64,000 nt of DNA from Paragorgia papillata (GCA_035771165.1 JAWNZC010000088.1:1532501-1596500); one strand, 5' to 3'. Numbered from the stretch's first letter, positions 39,701 through 45,215 are shown. Numbers and translations are program-made. Notes: generated by a model from the letters alone, not told the origin.

Positions 39701-42700
39701 CGGCCAAGCTTATATAAGTGATAATATTTTTTCCCCAAAAAAAAATGCTGATCAGCTGTTAATGATATTCTTTTGTTAAAGTTCCTCCAACATGGCCGCT
39801 ATGACGTCAAGTGGAAACAAATAATAGTTATTTTACTCGGAGGAACATTTATAATCTTATTCTTCACCTGAGTACATTGTCAAACGTTGTTTAACCAACC
39901 ATTTGCATGATGCACTGCTAATAACCATTTTTCATTGGAGGACAATCGACATTGAAGAATGTGTTTATAGCGGTTTATAATTATGTACACATATAAAAAT
40001 TAGCTGCTAGTGATTTAAATTTTAAACAATTCTACCACAATATTTACAACCCAAATATGCAATATATATTATTTCTTTGAATGTTATTAGACTTTGTGAC
40101 TACTCCTGAAGCTGAAGAACAAAGCGGTGATAACCTAGGTAAGTTGCAATTTTAAGAACCGTGGTTACGCGTACTCCTGCCGCCAGAAACGCCTTGAGGA
40201 GAAAAGTCAGTTGGAAATGAGTAAAGGAATATTGCTGCGTAACTACGCCATAATAGAGCAACAACTCCAGAAAATGACGGCCGAACGTGATAACTACAAT
40301 TAACGTCGGTACGAAAATCTGTTTCGTTTAATTAAAAATTTTGTTCGCAGATATTTTACCTTTAATAATTTCAATTGTTTGCCTACTTTGTTAAATTCGG
40401 CATTTCGGCGCCATTGTTGTTGCTAACAGACCAACCGCTAGCTCTAGTGTTCACATACTACTCGTTTTGTCAGATTAGTCAAGTATTTTCATTGGCGTAT
40501 CGCCAAAGGTTTCTATCACCTGATATAAACTCCTCCAATAATAGCCAATCAAATTAAAGGTTATTTGCGATAGAAACTCGTGTAAATTTATACCAATAAA
40601 AGCATTAACATATTTCCAATGATTGTGAACAAGAAGAAAATACATACCTATATACTAGGGGGCACCGCCTGCATGTTTTGGTCGAGTAAACTATTACTAA
40701 ATTCCAATTAATGCAAATCTTACAGATGAGGGTGCTTCAAGCTCATCTCAGCAACGACAGGAAAATGGGATACTTACAGGTTTGCCTTAATATTTGTTTT
40801 TGTATTTTTAAGTTTTGTGTATTTCTAGTTAGTGTATATTAACACTTTGAAGCCTGACGACTTTATTCAGCACAGGGAGAGGTGCAGGCCTCAAAGTGTT
40901 AAGATACAGCCGGAAGTGTATGTACACCATAGCTCGTGAAAACACTATTAACTACCTTCACTAAACGCTGTTGTTACTGTTCACTAGAATCTAGCTCAGC
41001 AGCAATTTAAAAAGACCGTGGACTCTTAGACAAACATAAAATGCAATAGGTGGTGTGCATCTTGCGTCATTGCCGCCATGTTGAATGAATTTGACAAAGG
41101 TTTTTCATCATCTGCAATTATAATTGCATCCAACATGGCGATTGGTTGACACCACCTATTATCGATCCTCAACGCAAAAGCTATAAAAAATGAGAATATT
41201 TTATAAAGTAACCTTTATTTCATGATTGAGTCGGTTTTCTTTGATGTACCGCGGGCTGTATATAGCATATAGCCCTATGAATACTAATTAGATAAGAAAT
41301 GAAGAAAAAAACTACGAAAATCGTTGTCCAAGGTGGAAAAAATACACAAACGTTTGTTGGAAAACCTCCTCAATCATGAAATAAGTCTGATAAAGCCCTC
41401 GAACGTCGGGATGTATGGTATATACAGCCCTCGGATGCTTCGTGTCCTCGGGGCTGTATATAGCATACATCCCTCGTTCCCGGGCTTTATCCTATACATA
41501 ATTACAAACATTTCTTACCTGAAGTGAAATATATCGGAGGGACGCCATCAGCTGTTATTTACCGGTTATGTTCGGCCATTTTCGGCACGTAGAGTGTTAA
41601 ATAGACTTTCCAAAAGTCCGTATCTTTACCTCCTACCCACCGCGAGATACGGACTTTTCAAACTTGCAAACTTGCAGCACAAATTTCGGTCAGTGACGTA
41701 TAATCATTTGGACCAATCAGCGTCTATATTTTCAGTGTCGGGGGTTGAATATGGGTAGCAGTTTGACCTATACTTGGCTTAGTTGGCGTATTTTCACTTT
41801 CGTCAATTGTCTCATGAGGATCGGTCATTGTTTAGAGCTAACTGAAGTATTTCGTGTCACGTCACGCGTCAGTGACTTTTCCCACAATAAGAATCGATTT
41901 CCTTCAAGTTTAACAAGTCTGTCTCCTTCCTTCCACGACAGAGAGAGACTTGGAGCAAGGCTAAGTGTTAAACAGCTTTGAATTGGTGTCTTTGTTTGGA
42001 CTTTACCGCTTCGAATTTGCATGCACTTGGCCATTGCAAAACAACGTAAAGACGCGTCGAATGAAAATTTGAATATTACCATCACAAAATGACACCTGCA
42101 AGTTGAAAATCAGCAAAGACATAATTCCCTAAGGAAATCAGTACAAATTACATAAATGAAGCAACCTTTCACCTTGATTTTGTTTTAAAATACTGATTTT
42201 TTTGAGATGCTATATCAAACACTCAGGATATCCAAACACCTTGTGATTATTTAATCTCATCCTAAAACAATTGATTGTGCTTCCAACGTATATATATATA
42301 TATATATAAAGAGAGAGAGAGAAGTGTACAATTTCAGAATTCAAACCTTAGTTCTTTTATTTTTTGGCGGTCCGGGATTCATCTGATTCGCGAGTTCTGA
42401 TTGGCTAGCGGGCGGTCCGGTATCCTACGATAGTCCCCGATACCAGACCGCTGCGGATTTAAAAAGAAAAGACAATTTTTTTTTTAATATTTCGTATACT
42501 CGACGCTTTTTACTATTTTGAAACTCAAACTGATGAACTTTAGATTTTAATAATATCACGTGATCATGTTTTTGATTACGCTACTTTCTATTACCCAACA
42601 TAATTATGATAAAAAAATGAAGTGACATGTTAAGTTGTACGTATACATGTAGTGCATGTGGTACGTTTGCGAGCTTGGTGTAATGTAACAGAAGTTCGGT

Positions 42701-44994
42701 AGACGTTCGTCAAGCTAAATTATTCAGAAAACTTTCTGAGACCCCAGATAGGGTTCGAACCTACAACCTTCCGGGCGTCCAACCGGTCATTGGACGGTGT
42801 AGGTTCGAACCCCATTTGGGGTCTCAGAAATTTTTCTGAGTAATTGAGCTTGACGAAGGTCTACCAAACGTCTGTCATAAAAAAATAAATATGTTATTTA
42901 CCGGTTTTGGTCGGTCCGTACTGGGAAATATTTGCCATATATATATATTTATTTATTATATAGCATGCTATCGGATATGAGCTTTTGCGTAATCTGATTG
43001 GTTCCCTACTACCAGGCTATCAGCTCATATCCTACTAGTAGAGGAAAACAAGATGGCGGCATGTTTTTTTGAACTGCCAAAAAGAGTTGAAATTGACGGA
43101 TTTTTATACAGAAAAACATCAACACCCTCAAACCAATGTATAAAAAAACAACATTGTGTAAAAATACATTAACAAATACACAATTTAGCATGTTAAATGG
43201 TAAAATTCACCTAAAAATTATTACTTATTAGGTCTTTTTACTTCAAAAACCCGAGTAAATTAACGGGTTGATATTAATTTGTTGCCAAACAAAGAAACTC
43301 ACGGTTAAAGTCAAGCTTACAACACACATTTCGTAGGAGATCACCAGTAAAGAGACTTTTTAGATTTAGAAAAGCATTTGGAGTAGTAAAAAGCATGTTC
43401 TTTTCCAAAAACAACCAACTAAGTAATTTAGTTTCACTGCCGAAGGTGTTTCAGTTTCATTTTTGCTTGAAATCAAAACCTTTTTCACGACAGCAACGCT
43501 AATATAAACAACTGACCCACCTTTTGACTTCATAAAGGTACCTTTTAATATTTTTTGTTGATCTGCTTAACACATTTTTTGCCTCTCGAGCAACATTTAT
43601 ACAATATTTCGAAGCTGTTTACGGAACAGCTCAGTGAGAAGCCGAGAAACAATGTGAACGCATCACTACGCATGGCGGAAGTATTAGTTGCCTATGCCGG
43701 AAGTAAGCGCCTCGTTGGCTATGAGCTCATATACAACTCGAGCTCATGGTATAACTGTTAAATATACTTAATATATAATAATATATTACCAATATCTATA
43801 CCAAATTTATAATGTACAAATATTTATAATATTACAAATTTGTAATATAGTAAATGTAATTTCTGTTACTCTGAGTTTCACGTCCACCGGGCGTACACTA
43901 ATTCGAGTCACTTGCTTATTCCTTAGGTCAAGCTCCATCATTTCCACCTAAAAAGAAATCCATTCATACGTCAAGTAAGTATAATAGTTTATAGAGTAAA
44001 GAACCAGTAAACTGACACGAAAGAAACTTATGCTCAAGACAAATTAACACCTTCGTTCACCATACTTACCGAGGGGGCCTTGGAGCGAGTGGTGAGTGAT
44101 ACTTGGATTCAGGTTAAGATCCATCCAGGTGGTATCCCGAGCTGACCACCCCTCTCGGGATGGTTGCACCAATCAAACCAATTTGGAATTGGTGGAAGAA
44201 TGAATAAACTTACCTTTGTATCTTGAATTAAGAGTGGGATGGTGCGTCGTAATCTTTTGTACAAGCCCAACGTTGCGTGTGACTGGAACAAGAGCTACCC
44301 ATCTCTTTGTCTGGCCTCGGTCACTGATCCTGCACCAATTAGCAACCACACCTTGTTACCTAGTTGTTAACCTTGGTTATTGCATAGCCTCATTAAAACC
44401 TTTCCCGTCTTCTAAGAAGTGCTACACTTTCAGTTCAAACCTATAGTTGTCTCTCTTTTTTACTTTTACCAAATGATCTCGCAAAATGACTATGGCTTTA
44501 TCAACACTGGTGCCACTAGGTGTGAATTTAATAAGTAATAGCGGTCAGTGTTCGACAGTATAATGCCGGAAGGTATAGAAAAATAACCTACATCAGACGA
44601 AAACCTGTAAGAGTGCTTGGCTTGATATAGAACTTGTTTTGTAAATTCCTCACAATTTTATTGCAAGACTATGTAGTCACATTTTAGAGATTTAAAAACA
44701 TCATCGAAATCCGTGCCGTTTCGAGGCTAATTGCATTGTTGACAACGCCTTTTTTTCTACTTTGCAGATGGAAAGAAAAAACGAAAAAAGATAACGCCTA
44801 AATGTTGGACGACAATTGAAAAAACAGCTGTTTTTAAAGTATTTGGGGGAAATATTTCAAGTGGGGAACTTCCAGGTAAAGAAGAATGTTCGCAGTTTTT
44901 GGAAGAAAACAAAACTATTATGAAAAACCGTTCCTGGAGTAACGTAAAAGATTACGTAAGAAATATTCATGTCAAGTCGGCCAAAAAAAGATGA
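3965..44994 (+). CDS. Large multi-exon gene: acidic exons, zinc fingers, Crypton-like tyrosine recombinase
   Basis: I join about 21 plus-strand exons into one gene because acceptor, donor and phase fit from exon to exon. The set runs from a 26-nt exon at 3965-3990 to the stop at 44992-44994. The first true exon and start codon are not identified. Each junction keeps frame except 17836 to 31976 (phase 0 to phase 1), where one exon seems missed or lost in the intron holding two large transposons. The summed coding length is about 3.1 kb. The product has an acidic/basic low-complexity N-terminal half, two zinc fingers, a tyrosine-recombinase domain, a Ser/Gln/Glu-rich linker and a Trp-containing C-terminal domain. 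The domain order resembles Crypton-derived or Crypton-carried recombinase genes of cnidarians and fishes. It could be a mobile Crypton or a host gene derived from one; no terminal repeats were found to decide. Alternative: the 5' exon blocks belong to a separate gene. Confidence 0.55.
5169..5232. repeat. Hairpin with CCCTCGGGCTTCGCCCTCGGG-like centre
   Basis: GGCGTTTAAGCGACATAT is mirrored by ATATCGCTTAAACGCC around a CCCTCGGGC/GCCCTCGGG core. Similar short hairpins with a CCTCGGGC-type centre occur near 38.75, 41.39 and 45.13 kb, so this is a dispersed palindromic repeat rather than a terminator. Confidence 0.6.
5714..6119. mobile_element. MITE with TCAGGGGGTGTTTAT terminal inverted repeats
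   Basis: The left end TCAGGGGGTGTTTATATGGAG pairs with the right end CTCCAAATAAACACCCCCTGA. The interior has repeated GGGCTAGCCCTC blocks in both orientations. There is no coding capacity, so it is non-autonomous. Target duplication is not clear. Confidence 0.65.
7713..8345. repeat. TA microsatellite followed by a 41-bp minisatellite
   Basis: (TA)n occupies about 7714-7755. From 7842 a 41-bp unit beginning GCTCATCAAAGTCTTGTCAG repeats about nine times to about 8210 with few changes. After a spacer, a last partial copy starts at about 8283. The spacer repeats the sequence found just before the array (ACTCAT..ATAATATGTGGGGATTATCTC), so the array lies in a larger duplicated context. Frames over it encode periodic peptides and are not genes. 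Confidence 0.8.
8925..9410. repeat. Cluster of nested hairpins with a tRNA-like segment
   Basis: Three palindromes lie in tandem. One is flanked by TTTCACTCGAT/ATCGAGTGAAA (about 8937-9033). One is centred on GGTCCCAAACCGGGACC, with arms running through GCCTTCATGTTGCA (about 9195-9265). One has arms AGACAATACTAAG..AAATTTCAAGTATATA around a TA centre (about 9302-9405). The segment 9119-9193 looks like a degenerate tRNA (see that entry). Confidence 0.55.
9119..9193 (+). repeat. tRNA-like (SINE-type) segment, probably not a functional tRNA
   Basis: A-box-like TAGCTCAGTGGTC and B-box-like GGTTCAATTCC are correctly spaced, and short matching ends GGCTTC/GGAAAGCC flank them. The anticodon stem does not pair well and the 3' end runs into a palindrome. 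This suggests a tRNA-derived SINE head. Confidence 0.4.
9505..9905. repeat. Repeated GGGAAAATTAGAAGAAGAC blocks
   Basis: Copies of a block containing GAAGACAAA(A/G)GATTTCTTTGTCTTC, itself a short hairpin, and AATTTTCCCTC..CATGCACGGGAAAA recur several times in both orientations. No gene is supported; the 116-codon minus frame here is repeat-derived. Confidence 0.5.
11357..11801. mobile_element. Long-armed foldback element
   Basis: Arms 11381-11500 and 11661-11780 are near-perfect inverted copies (ATACTACGGTTCCGG.. and ..CCGGAACCGTAGTAT; the inner ends are GGTATTGTTTC and GAAACAATACC). They are extended by a looser CATAGCCTGTGT/ACACAGACTATG pair. The 160-bp centre has no open frame of note. 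Confidence 0.75.
12188..13150. mobile_element. Non-autonomous element with about 210-bp terminal inverted repeats
   Basis: The left arm (about 12188-12400, containing AACTACGCATTGTTGAAGTAC and AGAAATTTTATAAGCTTTC) is inverted at about 12930-13150. A related element lies at 18116-18796. A 102-codon frame at 12468-12776 lies between the arms; I do not recognise it and doubt that it is a gene. Confidence 0.65.
13461..13691 (+). CDS. Exon of the recombinase gene, unrecognised globular segment
   Basis: An exon of 231 nt with an acceptor (TTTTTAG at 13460) and a donor GGTAAGC. It is phase 1 at both ends and fits the phase-1 end of 10791 and the phase-1 start of 15344. An alternative acceptor ends at 13471. 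It encodes a 77-codon segment with Trp and Cys residues and His-rich NHK/HNL words (KWVAVCIHNLF, LECWNEYP). It is better structured than the flanking acidic exons. No family is recognised. Confidence 0.5.
13876..14015. repeat. Perfect-arm foldback repeat
   Basis: CATATGTACTCTTATAAAGG and its inverse, with ACAAATAAAACAT outer words, form a palindrome around GACGTGATTTTCGTG..GACGTC. No coding capacity. Confidence 0.6.
14728..14820. repeat. (AAT)n microsatellite, interrupted
   Basis: AATAATAATAATAAT runs interrupted by TTATCATTTTTAT. The rest of the intron 13692-15343 is AT-rich without a recognised exon. Confidence 0.8.
15344..17836 (+). CDS. 5' exon block 2 of the recombinase gene (duplicate of block 1)
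   Basis: Exons: 15344-15369 (26 nt, ..RKWKNDFL), 16087-16146 (60 nt, basic, MARKRKMASGEEIL), 16261-16369 (109 nt, acidic, with a coiled-coil-like EEHREKIKKLE end), 17034-17065 (32 nt, ELPKKYKKAIA) and 17768-17836 (69 nt). The phases run 1-0, 0-0, 0-1, 1-0, 0-0. The 26-nt and 32-nt exons match block 1 in length, phase and protein (KKAIM/KKAIA), and about 120 bases of the intron before the 32-nt exon also align (7.51-7.63 and 16.92-17.03 kb). The equivalent of the last block-1 exon (55 nt, phase 0 to 1) was not found, which explains the phase gap to 31976. Confidence 0.5.
15825..15890 (-). repeat. tRNA-like SINE fragment
   Basis: On the minus strand, ATGTAGCTCAGTCGGTAGAGC is an A-box-like segment, followed about 40 bases later by a degenerate B-box. 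It resembles tRNA-derived SINE heads and lies inside an intron. Confidence 0.45.
17404..17671. mobile_element. Foldback element with TATATATAACTGGAGTGATATC ends
   Basis: GTGAGCTCTATATATAACTGG..GATATC is mirrored by GATATCACTCCAGTTATATATAGAGCTCAC. A second inner inverted pair has a CTGGAACTAT/ATAGTTCCAG core. CTATATAGAGCTCACTAG also occurs near 2530, so the family is dispersed. Confidence 0.65.
18116..18796. mobile_element. Foldback element related to the one at 12.2-13.1 kb
   Basis: The end TGGAATATCCCGCCATATTTG is mirrored by the inverted CAAATATGGCGAGATATTC. The left part shares ACGCATTGTT..TACGTATGTTGT and AGAAATTTTATAAGCTTT with the 12.2-kb element. Confidence 0.6.
19587..19752. repeat. 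Foldback repeat just left of the alpha-kinase transposon
   Basis: TCAATAGATACTTCCCGAATTTGC is mirrored by GCGAATTCCGAAAGTGTCTATTGA, with inner arms around CGAGGTTGG/CCAACCTCG. No open frame. Confidence 0.65.
19778..20053. repeat. Left terminal inverted repeat of the alpha-kinase transposon
   Basis: Pairs with 24781-25054. The outer end carries GGCCTAACGTTGTCAT (19784-19799) and the inner part carries a near copy, GGCCTAGCGTTGTCAT (20015-20030). They are separated by an AT-rich stretch of AATGAAAGTAAA-type repeats. The doubled motif is a likely transposase-binding site (inference). The arm ends about 70 bp before the kinase start codon, so it probably contains the promoter. Confidence 0.85.
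20122..21372 (+). CDS. Alpha-kinase (atypical protein kinase) encoded by a transposon
   Basis: A single-exon gene of 416 residues, reading from the first ATG after the left inverted repeat (MGDQAWKKFK). Residues 1-200 hold a basic start (KNKRASKGKEKTNK), an unrecognised region and an acidic/basic linker (VDGEDEDTKPKHKKIR). The alpha-kinase domain spans about 200-412: glycine-rich GGFREAYK (215-222), likely ATP-binding Lys238 in VVKKY, EEFIPGSFVKYLNN (311-324), the catalytic DIQGSGCNLYDPEI stretch (359-372), GNLSTT (388-393), and the zinc-module residues His345, His402, Cys404 and Cys408 in DHQCNKYC. All key residues of the family (myosin heavy-chain kinase, eEF2 kinase, vwkA type) seem present, so it should be active on Ser/Thr. 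It faces the transposase gene within the same element. Substrate unknown. No signal peptide or membrane segment. Confidence 0.9.
   Translation: MGDQAWKKFKAQMKNKRASKGKEKTNKCFLPTGELTIQRLSCSVSGKAQKYSRIGPREFVAFPHEELTLENIKSACCKHFASSIGSVMVCDVLAGDQGPSCRSIDQIPDTKVIHVRFIESVEVDGEDEDTKPKHKKIRIGSPLNSLPACSDFARERPQRHYPKSLSIWKMLQLGKTIEETSTSIEIFPFNLQEMSWPTCGERADFTVAKKPFASGGFREAYKTSSNSARFKANTWVVKKYLPETLTVLEDMNETVESHTKKVVQMHHLARNIAANLQMAVNKVNKEKEFGEMLRYNDIFLGKIDHDFVTVEEFIPGSFVKYLNNTGERCVEAEDDNGAKAECLSHFSFEKSGKKLMVVDIQGSGCNLYDPEIASTDLLDDGKVLFCAGNLSTTAIEKFTMDHQCNKYCKLVGLHTL
21373..22404. other. Spacer between the convergent kinase and transposase genes
   Basis: Both genes end into this 1-kb stretch. It holds the MITE at 21436-21778 and otherwise AT-rich DNA without a recognisable gene. 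Confidence 0.6.
21436..21778. mobile_element. MITE nested in the alpha-kinase transposon
   Basis: GGCCTGTTTACAAGGAGGT is mirrored by ACCTCCTTGTAAACAGGCC. Inner GGGTNACCCT/AGGGTNACCC words occur in both orientations. It has no gene and must be younger than the host element. The ends resemble those of the 5.7-kb MITE and the 35.3-kb repeat only in general style. Confidence 0.7.
22405..24720 (-). CDS. DDE transposase of the alpha-kinase element (IS3EU-like)
   Basis: Four minus-strand exons: 24720-23971, 23693-23584, 23450-23281 and 22598-22405. Joined in phase they give 407 residues and a TAA stop. Every junction has consensus GT/AG. The N-terminal 130 residues are a helical DNA-binding type region with repeated Arg/Lys. 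The retroviral-integrase-like core has Asp148 (HSLDGHDKL), Asp212 (RLDKGTETG) and Glu252 (NQ-IERWWREL, at the exon 1/2 junction), giving a DD39E spacing. ERWWREL-type motifs match the integrase-core proteins annotated in cnidarians and fishes. It presumably cuts and joins the element's ends in the nucleus. It is more divergent from the three other transposases here, which have DD34E. Intact, so possibly active. Confidence 0.85.
24781..25054. repeat. Right terminal inverted repeat of the alpha-kinase transposon
   Basis: Inverse of 19778-20053, with the same duplicated TGACAACGYTAGGCC motif at both edges. It begins about 60 bp upstream of the transposase start codon, so the two arms flank the two promoters. 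Confidence 0.85.
25089..25166. repeat. (TA)n microsatellite
   Basis: Uninterrupted TA dinucleotides between the two large transposons. The poly-Tyr/Ile frame on the minus strand is an artefact. Confidence 0.95.
25177..25590. repeat. Left terminal inverted repeat with 19-bp tandem repeats
   Basis: Pairs with about 30965-31388. It contains about six copies of a 19-bp unit (GTCAGAATTAATATTATCT) at about 25386-25497. Just inside is CATATCCCAGAATACGTCGCGGTAC, split here as CATATCCCAGAATAC plus GTCGCGGTAC (25519-25543), which is also found near the third transposase at 62471-62495. The repeat runs almost up to the transposase start codon and is likely to hold both the transposase-binding sites and the promoter. 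Confidence 0.85.
25602..27164 (+). CDS. IS3EU-like DDE transposase, intact
   Basis: A single-exon gene of 520 residues; the earlier ATG at 25595 is in another frame and stops quickly. Residues 1-140 are a helical region of unknown fold. A helix-turn-helix-like segment follows at about 140-175 (LRSLFFSWQKIASLLHVSIS, then TLQRRRKEF). The integrase-like core has Asp268 (LWHIDSGHK), Asp325 (VRCDHGMEN) and Glu360 (SRVERSHRD), giving D-56-D-34-E as in retroviral integrases and IS3. The C-terminal acidic tail is about 80 residues. No frameshift or stop is seen, so the enzyme may be active. It faces the HECT gene in the same element. The two other copies (51.1-52.3 kb and 62.6 kb to the end) share the same catalytic spacing. 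Confidence 0.9.
   Translation: MASRRGRVFRERNERGFSLFIQNLKGVISLFLFNNDTQLRTESLIEARQRLLDASGTLSFLVNDLASGAPNPTGIPTHAIQEPLQVLRNSLTQLINIVSSLVESSPDSDYFDNLDVAYAAPTVIQQGQGPGRKRFDISKDQLEHLRSLFFSWQKIASLLHVSISTLQRRRKEFNLTDEFENYSDISDNELDQIYASIVGRPNEGPSTPNIGRRRLIGALRSRGLRVQRWRISDCLHRVDPVGTALRWRMAIHRRKYFVPMPNSLWHIDSGHKLVRYKLVTHVCVDGKTRAMLYVSCCNNNKADTVLGLFKQAVQKWGLPSRVRCDHGMENYYVGAYMIEQRGAERGSIITGSSVHNSRVERSHRDIYSGVLVFYALIFEELEDDGVLDVLDDVHMYSLHHVYIPRINNSLEEFVNQMNNRPVSTERNQSPLQMWEKGMLENIHSGHTALSPAEIEDLGVDPNGVLTIEEEDYQVNVSPPSVELSGEEIQQLPDPVLNDENRGKTIFCQTVDMIDGFLNSV
27165..28944. other. Spacer between the convergent transposase and HECT genes
   Basis: AT-rich DNA without a recognised gene. It holds a MITE-like insertion at 27539-27834 and a C-run followed by (CA)n at about 27728-27751. 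Confidence 0.6.
27539..27834. mobile_element. MITE-like insertion with AGAGCCACTGAG ends
   Basis: AGAGCCACTGAGGGGGGGC at the left is matched by an inverted CTCAGTGGCCCT at the right. The body is GC-richer than its surroundings and has no gene. The ends resemble hAT-type MITEs, but no target duplication is clear. Confidence 0.5.
28945..30942 (-). pseudogene. HECT E3 ubiquitin ligase carried by the transposon, one in-frame TAG
   Basis: The minus-strand frame runs 665 codons from ATG at 30942-30940 to the stop at 28945, interrupted only by a TAG at 29652-29650 (codon 431). The copy at 48.7 kb has Tyr at that place (KNKYFDHGL against KEK-stop-FDNGL). Residues 1-130 are Ser/Arg/Ala-rich and disordered; 138-210 is an unrecognised folded segment; 210-370 is Thr/Ser/Pro-rich. 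The HECT domain starts near 404 (FMGEESVDLGGPRKEW) and ends with the catalytic Cys628 in PLAHTCGNLLELP. It would transfer ubiquitin through that Cys. The domain is about 260 residues, shorter than the usual 350. The single stop could be recent decay or be read through. The gene has no introns, unlike the 48.7-kb copy. Confidence 0.8.
30965..31388. repeat. Right terminal inverted repeat of the HECT transposon
   Basis: Inverse of 25177-25590. About seven copies of the 19-bp unit lie at 31070-31190, so copy number differs between the two arms. The inner edge lies about 25 bp upstream of the HECT start codon. Confidence 0.85.
31389..31517. repeat. Palindrome interrupted by the HECT transposon
   Basis: ATAAGTGGGCTTACCTCAAATG at the left edge is the inverse of CATTTGAGGTAAGCCCACTTAT at 31493-31514, around long arms containing TGGTCGCTACTGTCAGTTTC. 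The right arm ends ..CACTTATAGT (31517). The missing outer ACT of the left arm is found at 25167-25169, just left of the transposon. The transposon therefore split this palindrome 10 bases from its end. Confidence 0.85.
31716..31858. repeat. Foldback repeat with AAAGGCCGTTTTCCACTAAG ends
   Basis: AAAGGCCGTTTTCCACTAAG pairs with CTTAGTGGAAAATAGTCTTT. A (TA)n tract lies just before, at about 31586-31617. Non-coding. Confidence 0.65.
31976..34919 (+). CDS. Zinc-finger and tyrosine-recombinase core exons (Crypton-like)
   Basis: Three exons: 31976-33118 (1143 nt), 33850-33967 (118 nt) and 34437-34919 (483 nt), joined in phase. The first has a C2H2 finger (CFFCQKEFSKLARHFEQVH) and a C2HC finger (CKFCHGFFQKTELWRHAPKC), then a helical core-binding-like region. 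The recombinase catalytic set is spread over the exons: Arg in FNKRRGGEAARM across the 33118/33850 junction, Arg in STNLRKYVA, His in KHLGHD and the Tyr nucleophile in KDFYRMQ. This R..R..H..Y order defines tyrosine recombinases, and the finger-plus-recombinase arrangement is of Crypton type. It would cleave DNA through a phosphotyrosine link in the nucleus. All frames are open. Its host intron to the left holds both cargo transposons. Confidence 0.8.
33430..33665. repeat. tRNA-like SINE segment and foldback arms in an intron
   Basis: The minus strand of about 33440-33515 has tRNA-like boxes (CGTTAGAGCGC and GGCTTCAAGCC). A foldback follows, with arms TAGACCGAG..GTTATTTATAC at 33523-33564 and the inverse at about 33614-33658. 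Confidence 0.55.
35286..35550. repeat. Dispersed repeat with CCGAGATAACTCGGGGGATAGGG palindromes, first copy
   Basis: Short palindromes (CCCCCGAGATATCTCGG, CGAGATAACTCG) and an inverted pair GGGTCAAC/GTTGACCC lie in a segment repeated at about 36755-37065 and 39369-39685. It ends at ATGAACAGGCCCTAAG. It looks like a MITE carried at the head of each triplicated unit. Confidence 0.6.
35956..40779 (+). CDS. Repeated small acidic exons of the recombinase gene
   Basis: A 48-nt exon is present three times (35956-36003, 37471-37518, 40091-40138) and encodes DFVTTPEAEEQSGDNL; the middle copy has T to A and G to D changes. A 54-nt exon is present twice (38082-38135, 40726-40779) and encodes DEGASSSSQQRQENGILT. 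All are phase 1 at both ends with intact AG and GT sites, so any number can be spliced in without a frame change. They follow the recombinase domain and form a Ser/Gln/Glu-rich linker. Copies in unit B differ slightly, which suggests beginning divergence. No known domain. Confidence 0.6.
36668..36750. repeat. (TA)n microsatellite at the junction of triplicated units
   Basis: A long TA tract directly precedes unit B; shorter tracts at about 36570-36592, 39341-39362 and 42289-42307 mark the other unit ends. They are probable recombination points for the unequal exchange. Confidence 0.85.
38740..38855. repeat. Hairpin repeat in units B and C (second copy 41384-41499)
   Basis: GATAAAGCCCTCGAACG..ATGTATGGTATATACAGCCC is mirrored by GGGCTGTATATAGCATACAT..CGTTC..CGGGCTTTATCC. 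The 67-codon frame over it is palindrome-derived. Confidence 0.6.
42306..43926. other. Intron with a tRNA-like foldback, no exon seen
   Basis: GA-rich start, then AT-rich DNA. It contains the foldback at 42698-42880 and a loose inverted pair of GAGCTCATA..GCCAAC / ATATGAGCTTTTGCG words at about 42970-43040 and 43715-43745. Confidence 0.4.
42698..42880. repeat. Foldback element with tRNA B-box-like arms
   Basis: GAGACCCCAGATAGGGTTCGAACC and its inverse GGTTCGAACCCCATTTGGGGTCTC flank a short ACCGGTCATTGGAC centre. Outer arms are AGACGTTCGTCAAGCT.. and ..AGCTTGACGAAGGTCTACC. Each arm carries a GGTTCGAACC box typical of tRNA-derived SINEs. It looks like two head-to-head SINE heads. Confidence 0.7.
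43927..44994 (+). CDS. C-terminal exons of the recombinase gene
   Basis: Exon 43927-43974 (48 nt, phase 1 at both ends, PPKKKS basic patch) and the last exon 44768-44994 ending in TGA. The last exon starts with a strongly basic GKKKRKK, a likely nuclear localisation signal. A compact module follows with CWTTIEKTAVFKVF, a GELPGKEEC turn and RSWSNVKDYVRN. I recall this W..E..AV..F..G..PGK.EC..RSW..VK.YV pattern as the C-terminal module of many Crypton-like zinc-finger proteins in cnidarians and fishes. Its role is unknown; DNA or protein contact is a guess. Confidence 0.65.
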
Positions 44995-45109
44995 AACTAC
45001 GACCTCGCTGAGGATGCCCAGGTGTTGTAATAGTTTCAGCTTTGACAAGCGGAATGAAAAATCACGCTGCTCGCGTGTCGTCGCTATATTGATTGCTATA
45101 TATGTAAGG

Positions 45110-45215
45110 GTTATTGAACCAACCGAGGTCAATTAGTTGTTTATAAACCTCGGGCTACGCCCTCGGTTTATATACAACTGATTGACCAAGTTCGGTTCAA
45201 TAACTTTCTTCTTAG
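45110..45215. repeat. Hairpin with CCTCGGGCTACGCCCTCGG centre
   Basis: TTATTGAACCAACCGAGGTC..GTTTATAAACCTCGGGC is mirrored by GCCCTCGGTTTATATACAAC..GGTTCAATAA. Same style as the 5.2-kb hairpin. Confidence 0.6.

Larger units (their letters stand above)
35367..42305. repeat. Tandem triplication within the recombinase gene
   Basis: Three units in the same orientation: A about 35367-36590, B about 36755-39362, C about 39369-42305. Each begins GTAAACNGTTCACATGAGA and ends GATTGTGCTTCCAACG followed by (TA)n. Unit A lacks about 1.3 kb present in B and C (the part matching about 37855-39133). C has about 0.3 kb not in B (about 41629-41938). The copies are very similar, so the event is recent. It multiplied two small coding exons without breaking the frame. 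Confidence 0.9.
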
